A stretch of DNA of 6,498 nt from Comamonadaceae bacterium (GCA_947460165.1 CANHKH010000193.1:1-6498); one strand, 5' to 3'; numbered from the stretch's first letter, positions 1-5,828 are shown. Numbers and translations are program-made. The notes: a model not told the origin generated them from the sequence alone.

Positions 1-177
1 CACATCTTTGACCGCCAAAGCAAGTACCTCGACTCAGACGCCGTGTTCGGCGTGCGGCCCTCGCTCATTGGCGACTTTGTGCGCCACGAGGCTGGCCAAG
101 CGCCCGACGGTCGCGCCATGACGCAGCCCTTCTACACGCTGGACTACGATTTTGTGATGGTGCCGCCCAAGGCCTGA
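1..177 (+). CDS. Intradiol ring-cleavage dioxygenase, hydroxyquinol 1,2-dioxygenase-like (C-terminal fragment)
   Basis: Only the last 58 codons lie in the window, in frame 1 from the first base to the TGA at 175-177. The fragment begins HIFDRQSKYLDSDAVFGVRP and ends TLDYDFVMVPPKA. The 'yLDsDaVFGV...LigdFvrHe...APDGr...fYtLdYdFv' pattern is typical of the C-terminal beta-strands of intradiol dioxygenases, and most like hydroxyquinol or (chloro)catechol 1,2-dioxygenases. These are non-haem Fe(III) enzymes that open catecholic rings between the two hydroxyls to give muconate-type products in aromatic catabolism. In the family the Fe ligands (two Tyr and a His-x-His) lie just upstream of this piece, so none is visible here. 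The choice between hydroxyquinol and catechol as substrate is an inference from C-terminal similarity only. A strong hairpin follows the stop, suggesting that transcription ends here and that this gene belongs to a separate unit from the operon at 1649-5562. Confidence 0.78.
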   Translation, partial: HIFDRQSKYLDSDAVFGVRPSLIGDFVRHEAGQAPDGRAMTQPFYTLDYDFVMVPPKA

Positions 178-193
178 GCTTAGGTTTTTTTAG

Positions 194-242
194 AGTGGCG
201 TTGGCCTGGCACCTCCAAGCCAGGCCGACGCCCCACTTTCTT
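194..242 (+). terminator. Rho-independent terminator candidate after the dioxygenase
   Basis: A long hairpin: left arm 194-209 (AGTGGCGTTGGCCTGG) pairs with right arm 220-237 (CCAGGCCGACGCCCCACT). There is one G-U pair, a two-C bulge and a 10-nt loop. The plus strand then reads TTTCTT, a short U-rich tail, so the hairpin best fits termination of the dioxygenase transcript 17 bp after its stop. A second, smaller candidate lies just before it: CCTG/TAGG (173-176 with 181-184) followed by a run of seven T at 185-191. Either or both could terminate. On the minus strand the hairpin is followed by A's, so it is unlikely to serve transcripts coming from the right. Confidence 0.6.
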
Positions 243-556
243 GAGGTCGGGCCATGCCTTTGCGCTTCCACTGGTGCGCGATCATGTGTTCGGCATGTGC
301 CAGCACAAGAACTGGTCAGCCCGCGACCTTCTTTTCTGTGAAGCGATCTCACTTGGCGCCTAGCTGGCTACTCTCAGCCTGTGAGGCCGGTGAACTTGTC
401 GAGCTCTGCCGGGCTTGTACTCAGGGCGTGCTGCTCTCCGGCAGCGGTGAAATCAGGCGCTTTTTGGGATAAGGTGACCGTGTGATGCAGCGGCGCGGAA
501 CTGCCGGCACTGCAGGCTTGAACCCAGCCCCCGCCTCCTTCAGATTGCGCTTGGCG
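241..556. other. Intergenic stretch with no supportable gene
   Basis: About 316 bases between the dioxygenase terminator and the end of the LysR gene. The open frames here are short (72 codons at 254-472 on the plus strand, 95 codons across 65-352 on the minus strand). Neither has a recognisable motif or a convincing Shine-Dalgarno sequence. The heptamer CTGCCGG occurs at 406-412 and 501-507, and its inverse CCGGCAG at 438-444, giving a loose inverted repeat with a 25-nt spacer and one extra direct copy. I see no tRNA, no insertion-sequence ends and no promoter I would defend. It could be decayed coding sequence, but I could not identify a parent gene. Confidence 0.45.
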
Positions 557-574
557 CTGAGCCTACAGGCTCAG
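557..574. repeat. Perfect 7-bp inverted repeat spanning the LysR stop codon
   Basis: CTGAGCC (557-563), loop TACA (564-567), GGCTCAG (568-574). The TAG stop of the minus-strand regulator gene (bases 565-563 read on that strand) sits partly in the loop and partly in the stem. As a minus-strand terminator it has a good stem but no U-run afterwards, so intrinsic termination is doubtful. It may instead stabilise the 3' end of the mRNA or be incidental. Confidence 0.4.
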
Positions 575-1510
575 GGGTTTGTCATTCGCCAAATGCGGCT
601 TGGCGTGGCTGAGGAAATCCTTGAAGGATTGCGCGGCCGGCGACAGCGACATGTTGCGCGGGGAGACGATGCCGACTTCGCGCATGGGCCTTGACTCCAG
701 AGACGCGATGCGCACGCGAGACAAATTGATATCTACCACCGCGGTGCGCGGCAGGATGGCGATGCCCAAGCCATGCTCCACAAGCGCCAACAGCGTCTGG
801 GGCCGCTGGCATTCCTGGCGTACCCGCGGCTGGCACTGGGCCCGGGCGAAGATCTGATCGACCAGGGCGCGCGTCTGCGTACCGCTGGGGGAGAGCAACA
901 GTTGCTCGCGCGCCACCTCCTCGGTGCTCACTTCCTGGCGCCCTTCAAACAGATTGGAGTCGGCTGGGATGATCACCACGAGCTCGTCTTCGAAGAGATG
1001 GATGAATTCAAAGGCCTCCATGTCCCGGGTGCGGGCCAGCACCGCAAGGTCTGCATCGCCTTGCTGCAGCATCTCCAACGCCCTGGGGGAGTCAAAGTCC
1101 AGCAGCCGTATCTCCACATTGGGGTAGAGCTCGGCGAAGCGGCACATCAGCTGCGGCAAGAGCATGTAGGCAAAGGTGGGCATGGCCACCACAGTGACAA
1201 GGCCTTTTTGCAACTGCGCCTCGTCGCGCAGCTGGGTGGTGATGTCGGCCAGCTCGGCGCTGATCCGCTGGGCCACTTCGGCCAGGGCCATGCCATCGCG
1301 CGTGGGCACCACACTGCGCGTGGTGCGGTGAAACAGCGGCACCCCCAGCATCCGTTCGAGCTGCTGAATCTGCACGCTGACTGCCGACGGCGACAGGTGC
1401 ATGCGCAGCGCCGCTGAGCGAAAGCTTTTCTCTTCAGCAACGACCAAAAAGGTCAACACTTGGTTGAGGTTCAGGCGGCTGAGGACGCGGTACCAGTCCC
1501 TTTGTGTCAT
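563..1510 (-). CDS. LysR-type transcriptional regulator, divergent from the lyase operon
   Basis: A 315-residue protein, near the usual length of about 300 for LysR-type regulators. The N-terminal winged helix-turn-helix spans about residues 14-73: LNLNQVLTFLVVAEEKSF, then AALRMHLSPSAVSVQIQQLE (the recognition region), then GVPLFHRTTRSVVPTRDG, which matches the family's classic 'LG..LF.R..r.v..T..G'. A linker helix follows, and then the two-lobed effector-binding domain from about residue 104 to 300. It contains GDADLAVLAR and VEHGLGIAILPR, the usual hinge and C-lobe signatures. The ATG at 1510-1508 is the only reasonable start: no ATG or GTG lies between it and the helix-turn-helix. No strong Shine-Dalgarno sequence precedes it. 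The gene is divergent from the thiamine-diphosphate enzyme across a 138-bp region with dyad repeats, the standard LysR arrangement. It therefore probably activates that operon in response to the substrate or an intermediate, and represses itself. The effector is unknown. Confidence 0.93.
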   Translation of the reverse strand: MTQRDWYRVLSRLNLNQVLTFLVVAEEKSFRSAALRMHLSPSAVSVQIQQLERMLGVPLFHRTTRSVVPTRDGMALAEVAQRISAELADITTQLRDEAQLQKGLVTVVAMPTFAYMLLPQLMCRFAELYPNVEIRLLDFDSPRALEMLQQGDADLAVLARTRDMEAFEFIHLFEDELVVIIPADSNLFEGRQEVSTEEVAREQLLLSPSGTQTRALVDQIFARAQCQPRVRQECQRPQTLLALVEHGLGIAILPRTAVVDINLSRVRIASLESRPMREVGIVSPRNMSLSPAAQSFKDFLSHAKPHLANDKPLSL

Positions 1511-1517
1511 TGATCGG

Positions 1518-1547
1518 ATTCAAGCATGAATGCTTTCAAAAAAAGCA
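1518..1547. promoter_or_regulatory. Overlapping dyad repeats, candidate LysR operator
   Basis: Three interlocking inverted repeats lie just upstream of the regulator start. The first is ATTCA-AGCA-TGAAT (1518-1531). The second is AAGCAT-GA-ATGCTT (1522-1535). The third is TGCTTT-CAAAA-AAAGCA (1531-1547). All arms are perfect. None gives a textbook T-N11-A box, so assigning them to the LysR protein rests on position (8-37 bp from its start, in the divergent region) and symmetry. Binding here would also cover the likely promoter of the regulator gene, which fits autorepression. Confidence 0.45.
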
Positions 1548-1548
1548 A

Positions 1549-1578
1549 TTGTGCGAGCCCGGCCCGCGCCCCTAGTAT
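1549..1578 (+). promoter_or_regulatory. Possible sigma70 promoter for the operon
   Basis: TTGTGC (1549-1554), an 18-bp spacer, and TAGTAT (1573-1578). These match 3 of 6 bases of the -35 consensus and 4 of 6 of the -10 consensus. That is weak, as expected for a promoter that needs a LysR activator bound just upstream, and the dyads at 1518-1547 abut the -35. It would place the transcription start near 1585, giving a leader of about 64 nt before the ATG at 1649. The prediction is by eye only. Confidence 0.28.
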
Positions 1579-1648
1579 CTCCTCTTCACTGTCGCTCCGC
1601 AGAGCTGCGGCCTCTTGCCGAAGGCGAGGTGCCGAACTGAAAGACCTC

Positions 1649-3298
1649 ATGGCCCTTGTTTCAGGCAACGAATTGTTCGGTCGGGCGCTGGCCCGCCAGG
1701 GTGTGGATACCATGTTCTACATCATGGGGGGGCCCATCAATGAGGCCTTGCTCGCCGCCATGGCCCATGGCGTGCGCGGTATCGATGTGCGCCACGAACA
1801 AGCAGCTGCCATGATGGCCCAGGCCTATGCGCGGGTGCGTTGCCGCCCCGGGGTGTGTCTAGGCGCGTCGGGTCCCGGCACGGTCAACCTCACCACTGGG
1901 CTGGCCAACGCCCTGATCGACTGCGCACCCGTGGTGGCCTTTGGTGGTGCCAGCCCCATGTCGGCCTTCCAGACCGGCGCCTTCCAGGAGATCGACCAGC
2001 TGGCACTGATGAAGCCAGTCACCAAGCACGCCGACCGTGTGCTGGATACGGCCCGCATTCCGGAATATGTGGACCGGGCGTTTCGCATTGCCATGTCCGG
2101 CAAGCCTGGGCCCGTCTATCTGGACTTGCCGGGCGACCTGCTTTATCGGCAGGTGGAGGAGGACCAGGTCTTCTGGCCGGAGCCCCCCGGCCAGATGCCG
2201 TTGGCGCGCACCCCGGCCGACGCGCAGCGCATCCAAGAGGTCGTCGATGGCCTGGCCCGCGCCAAGAAGCCGGTTATCCTCAGTGGCAGCGGCGTGATCT
2301 GGTCCCAGGCTGCGCCCGCTTTGCGCGAGTTCGTGGAAAAAACCGGCATTCCCTTCTACACCACGCCGCAAGGGCGTGGCGTGATTCCAGAGGATCACCC
2401 CTGGTGCTTTGCGCAGGGGCGCTCGACGGCTTTCAAGGAGGCCGACTTTGTGCTCGTGGTCGGAACTCGGCTGAATTTTGTTTTCTCCCATGGCAAGCCG
2501 CCGCGCTTTTCCAGTCGGGCCTGCTTTGCCCGCATTGACATCGACCCCACGGAACTGCAGACCTGCCAGCGCACCAACCTGCCTTTGGTGGGCGATGCGG
2601 GCACCGTGCTCAGGCAACTGAGCCAGGCTGCACATGGGCGCATCGGGCTGGACCACTTCGCCGGCTGGCGCTCGCAGCTTGAGGCTATCGAGCAAGCCAA
2701 GGCTCCGGCTGCCGAGGCCAAGCTGGCCAGCGATGCCCACCCGATTCATCCGCTGCGCCTTTGCAAAGAAGTGCGCGATTTCATACCCCAAAACGCTATT
2801 TTCTGCGTGGACGGGCAGGAAATTCTCAACTACGCGCGCCAGACCATCCCCAGTTACATGCCTGGCCACCGGCTCAATTCCGGCCCCTTTGGCACCATGG
2901 GCGTGGGCCTGCCCTTTGGCGTGGGCGCCAAGGCGGCCTGCCCCGAGGCTGCGGTGGTGGTGTTGCATGGCGACGGATCCTTCGGGCTCAATGCCATGGA
3001 GTTGGACACCGCAGTGCGCCACAAGCTGCCGCTGCTGGTGATCATCAGTCTCAACGGAGGTTGGACAGCCGACCCCGACAAGGTCAAGCCCGGGCGCGAC
3101 CTGGGCTACACGCGGTTCGACCTTATGGCGCAGGCCCTGGGCTGCCATGGCGAACTGGTAGAGCGAGCCGAAGACATCCAGGGTGCGCTGCAACGGGCGG
3201 CGAAGGCCGTTGCCCAGGGGCAGGTGGCGCTGGTCAACGTGGTCACCGACTGGCGCGCCCGGGCGACCACTGCCAGCTTCACGAGTTTTTCCACCTGA
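1649..3298 (+). CDS. Thiamine-diphosphate enzyme, 2-hydroxyacyl-CoA lyase/oxalyl-CoA decarboxylase branch
   Basis: A 549-residue protein with the three-domain acetolactate-synthase fold. The N-terminal pyrimidine-binding domain (about 1-165) has the catalytic Glu50 in RHEQAA and GPGTVNLTTGLANA. The middle domain (about 190-325) has GTRLNFVFSHGKPPRF at 272-287, a signature of 2-hydroxyacyl-CoA lyase and oxalyl-CoA decarboxylase rather than of acetolactate synthase. The C-terminal domain has HRLNSGPFGTMGVGLPFG (407-424) and the Mg/ThDP motif GDGSFG (441-446) ending at Asn469. Known lyases of this branch split a 2-hydroxyacyl-CoA into formyl-CoA and an aldehyde or ketone. At positions that matter in oxalyl-CoA decarboxylase, this protein has Phe112-Gln113 (lyase-like) and Thr473 instead of Tyr. 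Start: an in-frame ATG at 1526 would add 41 Ser/Arg/Ala-rich residues encoded by the operator region, so I choose 1649, preceded by GAAAGA at 1639-1644. Automatic annotation may call it acetolactate synthase. The substrate is unknown. Confidence 0.85.
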   Translation: MALVSGNELFGRALARQGVDTMFYIMGGPINEALLAAMAHGVRGIDVRHEQAAAMMAQAYARVRCRPGVCLGASGPGTVNLTTGLANALIDCAPVVAFGGASPMSAFQTGAFQEIDQLALMKPVTKHADRVLDTARIPEYVDRAFRIAMSGKPGPVYLDLPGDLLYRQVEEDQVFWPEPPGQMPLARTPADAQRIQEVVDGLARAKKPVILSGSGVIWSQAAPALREFVEKTGIPFYTTPQGRGVIPEDHPWCFAQGRSTAFKEADFVLVVGTRLNFVFSHGKPPRFSSRACFARIDIDPTELQTCQRTNLPLVGDAGTVLRQLSQAAHGRIGLDHFAGWRSQLEAIEQAKAPAAEAKLASDAHPIHPLRLCKEVRDFIPQNAIFCVDGQEILNYARQTIPSYMPGHRLNSGPFGTMGVGLPFGVGAKAACPEAAVVVLHGDGSFGLNAMELDTAVRHKLPLLVIISLNGGWTADPDKVKPGRDLGYTRFDLMAQALGCHGELVERAEDIQGALQRAAKAVAQGQVALVNVVTDWRARATTASFTSFST

Positions 3299-3301
3299 AC
3301 C

Positions 3302-3324
3302 GGCGCACTGCGCCCCACCTTTTT
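3302..3324 (+). promoter_or_regulatory. Small hairpin plus T-run between lyase and receptor genes
   Basis: GGCGC (3302-3306), loop ACT, GGCGC's complement GCGCC (3310-3314), then CCACC and five T (3320-3324). The stem begins four bases after the lyase stop, and the T-run abuts the ribosome-binding site of the receptor gene. The stem is short and the U-run starts five bases late, so at most it is a leaky intra-operon attenuator or an mRNA-processing boundary. It may be chance in GC-rich DNA. Confidence 0.25.
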
Positions 3325-3328
3325 GGAG
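3325..3328 (+). promoter_or_regulatory. Ribosome-binding site fixing the receptor start
   Basis: GGAG lies 7 nt before the ATG at 3336-3338. This start is immediately followed by Lys-Lys and a hydrophobic run, as expected of a signal peptide. The longer in-frame reading from 3183 overlaps the lyase gene and would bury the signal peptide, so it is rejected. Confidence 0.75.
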
Positions 3329-3335
3329 TTTGGCA

Positions 3336-4301
3336 ATGACAAAAAAATGGCTTGCTACCCTGGTGTTTTTCCTGAGCTGCTGCGGCGCGCACCTGTCCCA
3401 CGCGCAGAACTGGCCGAGTTCTGCAGTCACGCTGATCGTGGGTTTCGCGCCAGGCGGCAGCACCGACATTGCCGCCCGCGTGCTGGCCGAGCAGGTGGGC
3501 AAGAAACTCGGCCAGAATGTGGTGGTGGTCAACCGCCCTGGTGCTGCGGGGGTGGTGGGCGCCAATGCCGTGGCCATTGCCAAGCCTGACGGCCAGACCT
3601 TTTTGTTCGGCTCGGGCTCGCTGGCCTCGGCGCCCAGCCTCAACAAGTCCTTGCCCTTCGATGTGGCCAGCGATTTCTTGCCGGTCACCCAGATCACCAC
3701 GATTGCCAGCATCCTGGCGGTCCATCCTTCGGTGCCCGCGCGCACAGTCAAAGAATTCGTGGACCATGTGAAGGCCAACCCGGGCAAGCTCAACTACGGC
3801 TCGGCAGGGTCGGGCACGCTGCAGCATGTCTCGGGTGCCCTGTTCGAAAAAGCCATAGGCGGCAACATGGTGCACATTCCCTATGCGGGTGGCGCGCCGG
3901 CCAACACCGACCTGGTGGCCGGTCGAGTGCAGGCCGTGTTCGGCCCCATCGTGGAACTGGCCCAGTTCTACAAGGCGGGCTCCATCCGTGTGCTAGGCGT
4001 GACCTCGGCCAAGCGCGCCGCTGCCATGCCCGATGTGCCCCCCATCGCTGAAGACGTTCCCGGCTACGCGATTGGCACTTGGCACGGCCTGTTCGCCCCC
4101 AAGGGCACGCCCGCTCCCATCGTCGAGCAGATGAGTCGGGCCATGGCCGCCGCGCTGGCCGAGCCTGCGGTGCGCTCTCGCCTGACAGACCTGGGCCTGG
4201 ATCCTGTGGGCTCGACGCCGCCGGAGTTCAACGCCTTTTTCCAGTCCGAGATCCTGCGCTGGCGTGAGTTGGTGAGGCTCTCCGGCGCTGTCCCGAATTA
4301 A
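3336..4301 (+). CDS. Bug-family (TctC) periplasmic solute-binding receptor
   Basis: A 321-residue protein. It has a Sec-type signal peptide: MTKKW, then a hydrophobic stretch at about 6-20, with likely cleavage after SHA (residue 23) before Gln24. The FLSC sequence at 12-15 is a poor lipobox, so a soluble periplasmic protein is more likely than a lipoprotein. Bug-family hallmarks are GFAPGGSTDIAAR (36-48), GSAGSGTLQH (155-164), IPYAGGAPANTDLVAGRV (181-198) and FAPKGTP (253-259). These receptors bind small carboxylates with high affinity, using the two conserved loops around the carboxylate. Some feed the TctAB permease, and many are orphans like this one, with no permease gene adjacent. It starts 37 bp after the lyase and ends 22 bp before the CoA-transferase, so it is co-transcribed with them. 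Its ligand is probably the carboxylic acid those enzymes process. The family assignment is firm; the ligand is not known. Confidence 0.93.
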   Translation: MTKKWLATLVFFLSCCGAHLSHAQNWPSSAVTLIVGFAPGGSTDIAARVLAEQVGKKLGQNVVVVNRPGAAGVVGANAVAIAKPDGQTFLFGSGSLASAPSLNKSLPFDVASDFLPVTQITTIASILAVHPSVPARTVKEFVDHVKANPGKLNYGSAGSGTLQHVSGALFEKAIGGNMVHIPYAGGAPANTDLVAGRVQAVFGPIVELAQFYKAGSIRVLGVTSAKRAAAMPDVPPIAEDVPGYAIGTWHGLFAPKGTPAPIVEQMSRAMAAALAEPAVRSRLTDLGLDPVGSTPPEFNAFFQSEILRWRELVRLSGAVPN

Positions 4302-4323
4302 AAGCCCCCAAGAGACCACAGCC

Positions 4324-5562
4324 ATGAGCCCGCCCGTCCACAGCCCGTCTGCCTCCCCATCGGCCCTGCAGGGCCTGCGCGTTATCGATTTGACCCAGTT
4401 CGAAGCCGGAACCTCCTGCACCCAGTTGTTGGCCTGGTTCGGCGCCGAGGTGATCAAGATCGAGCCGCCTGTCAAAGGCGAGCAGGGGCGCTATTCAAGC
4501 ACCGAACCCGGTCTGGATTCGCATTACTTTCTGCAGCTCAACGCCAACAAGAAGAGCGTGACACTGAACCTCAAGTCCGAGTCGGGCAAGGCCCTGCTGC
4601 GCCGCCTGCTGGAGGTGGGCGACATCCTGGTCGAGAATTTCGCGCCGGGGGTGATGGAAAAGTTCGGCTTCGGCGTGGAGCAGGTCCGGCAGATCAATCC
4701 CCGCCTAGTATATGCCCGCATCAAGGGCTTCGCGCCCGAGGGGCCGTATGCCAACTTTCTGGCCTTTGACCCCATCGCACAGGCCGCAGGAGGCGCCCTC
4801 TCTATTACTGGAGAGCCAGACGGGCGCCCGCTCAAGCCCGGCCCGAATTTTGCCGATTCGGGGGCCGGCCTGCATTGCACCATAGGCATCCTCGCTGCCC
4901 TTAATCAGCGGCACAGCACCGGGCTCGGCCAGGTGGTGGAGGTGACCATGCAGGACTGCATGATCAACTTCATGCGCATTGCCTACGCCGCGCAGGCCAT
5001 GTTTGACAGGGCCGCCGTGCGCACCGCCAATCAGAGCATCTTTGCCGGCACCTCGCCCAGCGAGGTCTACAAATGCAAGGGCGAGGGCCCCAACGACTAC
5101 TGCTATATCTACACCACCCGGGCCGGCAACAAGCAGTGGGAGAGCGTGCTCAAGGTGATTGGCCGCGAGGACCTGCTGGGCGACGAGCGCTTTGCCAGCC
5201 CTTCGCTGCGTGCGCAGCATGCCCCGGTGATCGACGCCATGATCTCCGACTGGAGCCGCCACTTTGACAAGCGCGAAGTAATGCGCCTCATGGGCGATGC
5301 CATGGTGCCCGCCAGCGCGGTGTTTGACACCCTGGAGCTTTGGTCCGACCCTCATCTGCGCGAGCGGGGCACTTTTGTGAGCTTTGAGCATCCCAAACGG
5401 GGCACGCTGACCATTCCAGGCAACATGATCAAGCTGTCGGACTCCCAGGTACCTGTCCAGTGCCCGCCGGAGCTGGGCCAGGCCAACGATGCCATTTATG
5501 GCGAGTTGCTGGGCCTGAGCCCGGCGCAGCAGGACGAGTTGCGGCAGGCCAAGGTGATCTGA
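4324..5562 (+). CDS. Class III CoA-transferase (CaiB/BaiF family), formyl-CoA transferase-like
   Basis: A 412-residue protein of usual family length. Its N-terminal half strongly resembles formyl-CoA:oxalate CoA-transferase: LQGLRVIDLT (15-24), SCTQLLAWFGAEVIKIE (31-47), ILVENFAPGVMEKFGF (101-116), RIKGF (132-136) and AQAAGG (152-157). The nucleophilic Asp is Asp178 in FADSGAG, which forms the acyl anhydride and acyl-CoA intermediates in this family. The segment around 228-250 is about 20 residues shorter than in Frc and lacks the glycine-rich loop that closes over the Frc active site. Glu27 stands where Frc has a conserved Gln. The C-terminal domain (about 290-412) with SDPHLRERG is typical. 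The first 14 residues are a Ser/Pro-rich extension before the fold. The gene starts 22 bp after the receptor stop, as the last gene of the operon. I infer that it moves CoA, possibly from formyl-CoA, onto the acid bound by the receptor; donor and acceptor are unproven. Confidence 0.9.
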   Translation: MSPPVHSPSASPSALQGLRVIDLTQFEAGTSCTQLLAWFGAEVIKIEPPVKGEQGRYSSTEPGLDSHYFLQLNANKKSVTLNLKSESGKALLRRLLEVGDILVENFAPGVMEKFGFGVEQVRQINPRLVYARIKGFAPEGPYANFLAFDPIAQAAGGALSITGEPDGRPLKPGPNFADSGAGLHCTIGILAALNQRHSTGLGQVVEVTMQDCMINFMRIAYAAQAMFDRAAVRTANQSIFAGTSPSEVYKCKGEGPNDYCYIYTTRAGNKQWESVLKVIGREDLLGDERFASPSLRAQHAPVIDAMISDWSRHFDKREVMRLMGDAMVPASAVFDTLELWSDPHLRERGTFVSFEHPKRGTLTIPGNMIKLSDSQVPVQCPPELGQANDAIYGELLGLSPAQQDELRQAKVI

Positions 5563-5828
5563 GCCTGAGCGCGCCCCTGCCGGCCCATCGCATCTTGCAT
5601 TCGCTTGTGCGCTGGGATTTTGTGGGCAACGGCCCGCTGGAGATCGAGGTCGAGGTGGCGGTGCTTATAGGCCAGTAACTCAGTGGGAGCGGCCCGATCA
5701 GCCCGCAGCAGGTGGTCGCGACGATCGCTTTGCTGTATCCGGCCCCGGAGGTGGTCTCCTCTCGCCTGCGCCAGCGGCAGTCGCTGCCTGCGCTCACGGC
5801 CTTGGCCGACCTGCAGGCCCATGGCGGC
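5563..5828. other. Convergent intergenic gap, no gene or clear terminator
   Basis: 266 bases between two converging genes. Several frames stay open, including a minus-strand reading across 5496-5822, but no start, ribosome-binding site or family motif supports any of them. The best hairpin is GGCAG-TCG-CTGCC, inside the bases around 5770-5795, with no following T-run on either strand. Two converging transcripts would be expected to terminate here, so Rho-dependent termination is a possibility. The coding-like base composition could mean a decayed gene; I could not identify one. Confidence 0.4.

Noticed and set aside
254..472. 72-codon plus-strand frame in the left intergenic region
   Set aside because: No Shine-Dalgarno sequence, no motif, and a Cys-rich composition. 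It begins just after the terminator without a visible promoter.
773..1417. 214-codon plus-strand open frame
   Set aside because: It is antisense to the LysR gene. The His/Gln/Gly-rich translation is typical of a shadow frame.
1649..3298. Calling the thiamine enzyme acetolactate synthase (ilvB) or oxalyl-CoA decarboxylase (oxc)
   Set aside because: The RLN-x3-xHG-x-PPR motif and the CoA-transferase neighbour argue against acetolactate synthase, and no small regulatory subunit gene follows. Phe-Gln for Tyr-Glu and Thr for the active-site Tyr argue against Oxc.
3347..3395. Receptor as a lipoprotein
   Set aside because: The Cys at residues 15-16 lack a proper lipobox, while SHA before Gln24 is a good signal peptidase I site.
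1859..3793. 644-codon minus-strand open frame
   Set aside because: It lies antisense to the lyase and receptor genes, whose motifs are unmistakable. Long antisense frames are common in high-GC genes, and its translation shows no family motif.
3279..3875. 198-codon minus-strand open frame
   Set aside because: It is antisense to the receptor gene and His/Arg/Ala-rich, with no recognisable domain.
4705..5391. 228-codon minus-strand open frame
   Set aside because: It is antisense to the CoA-transferase, with no motif and no ribosome-binding site.
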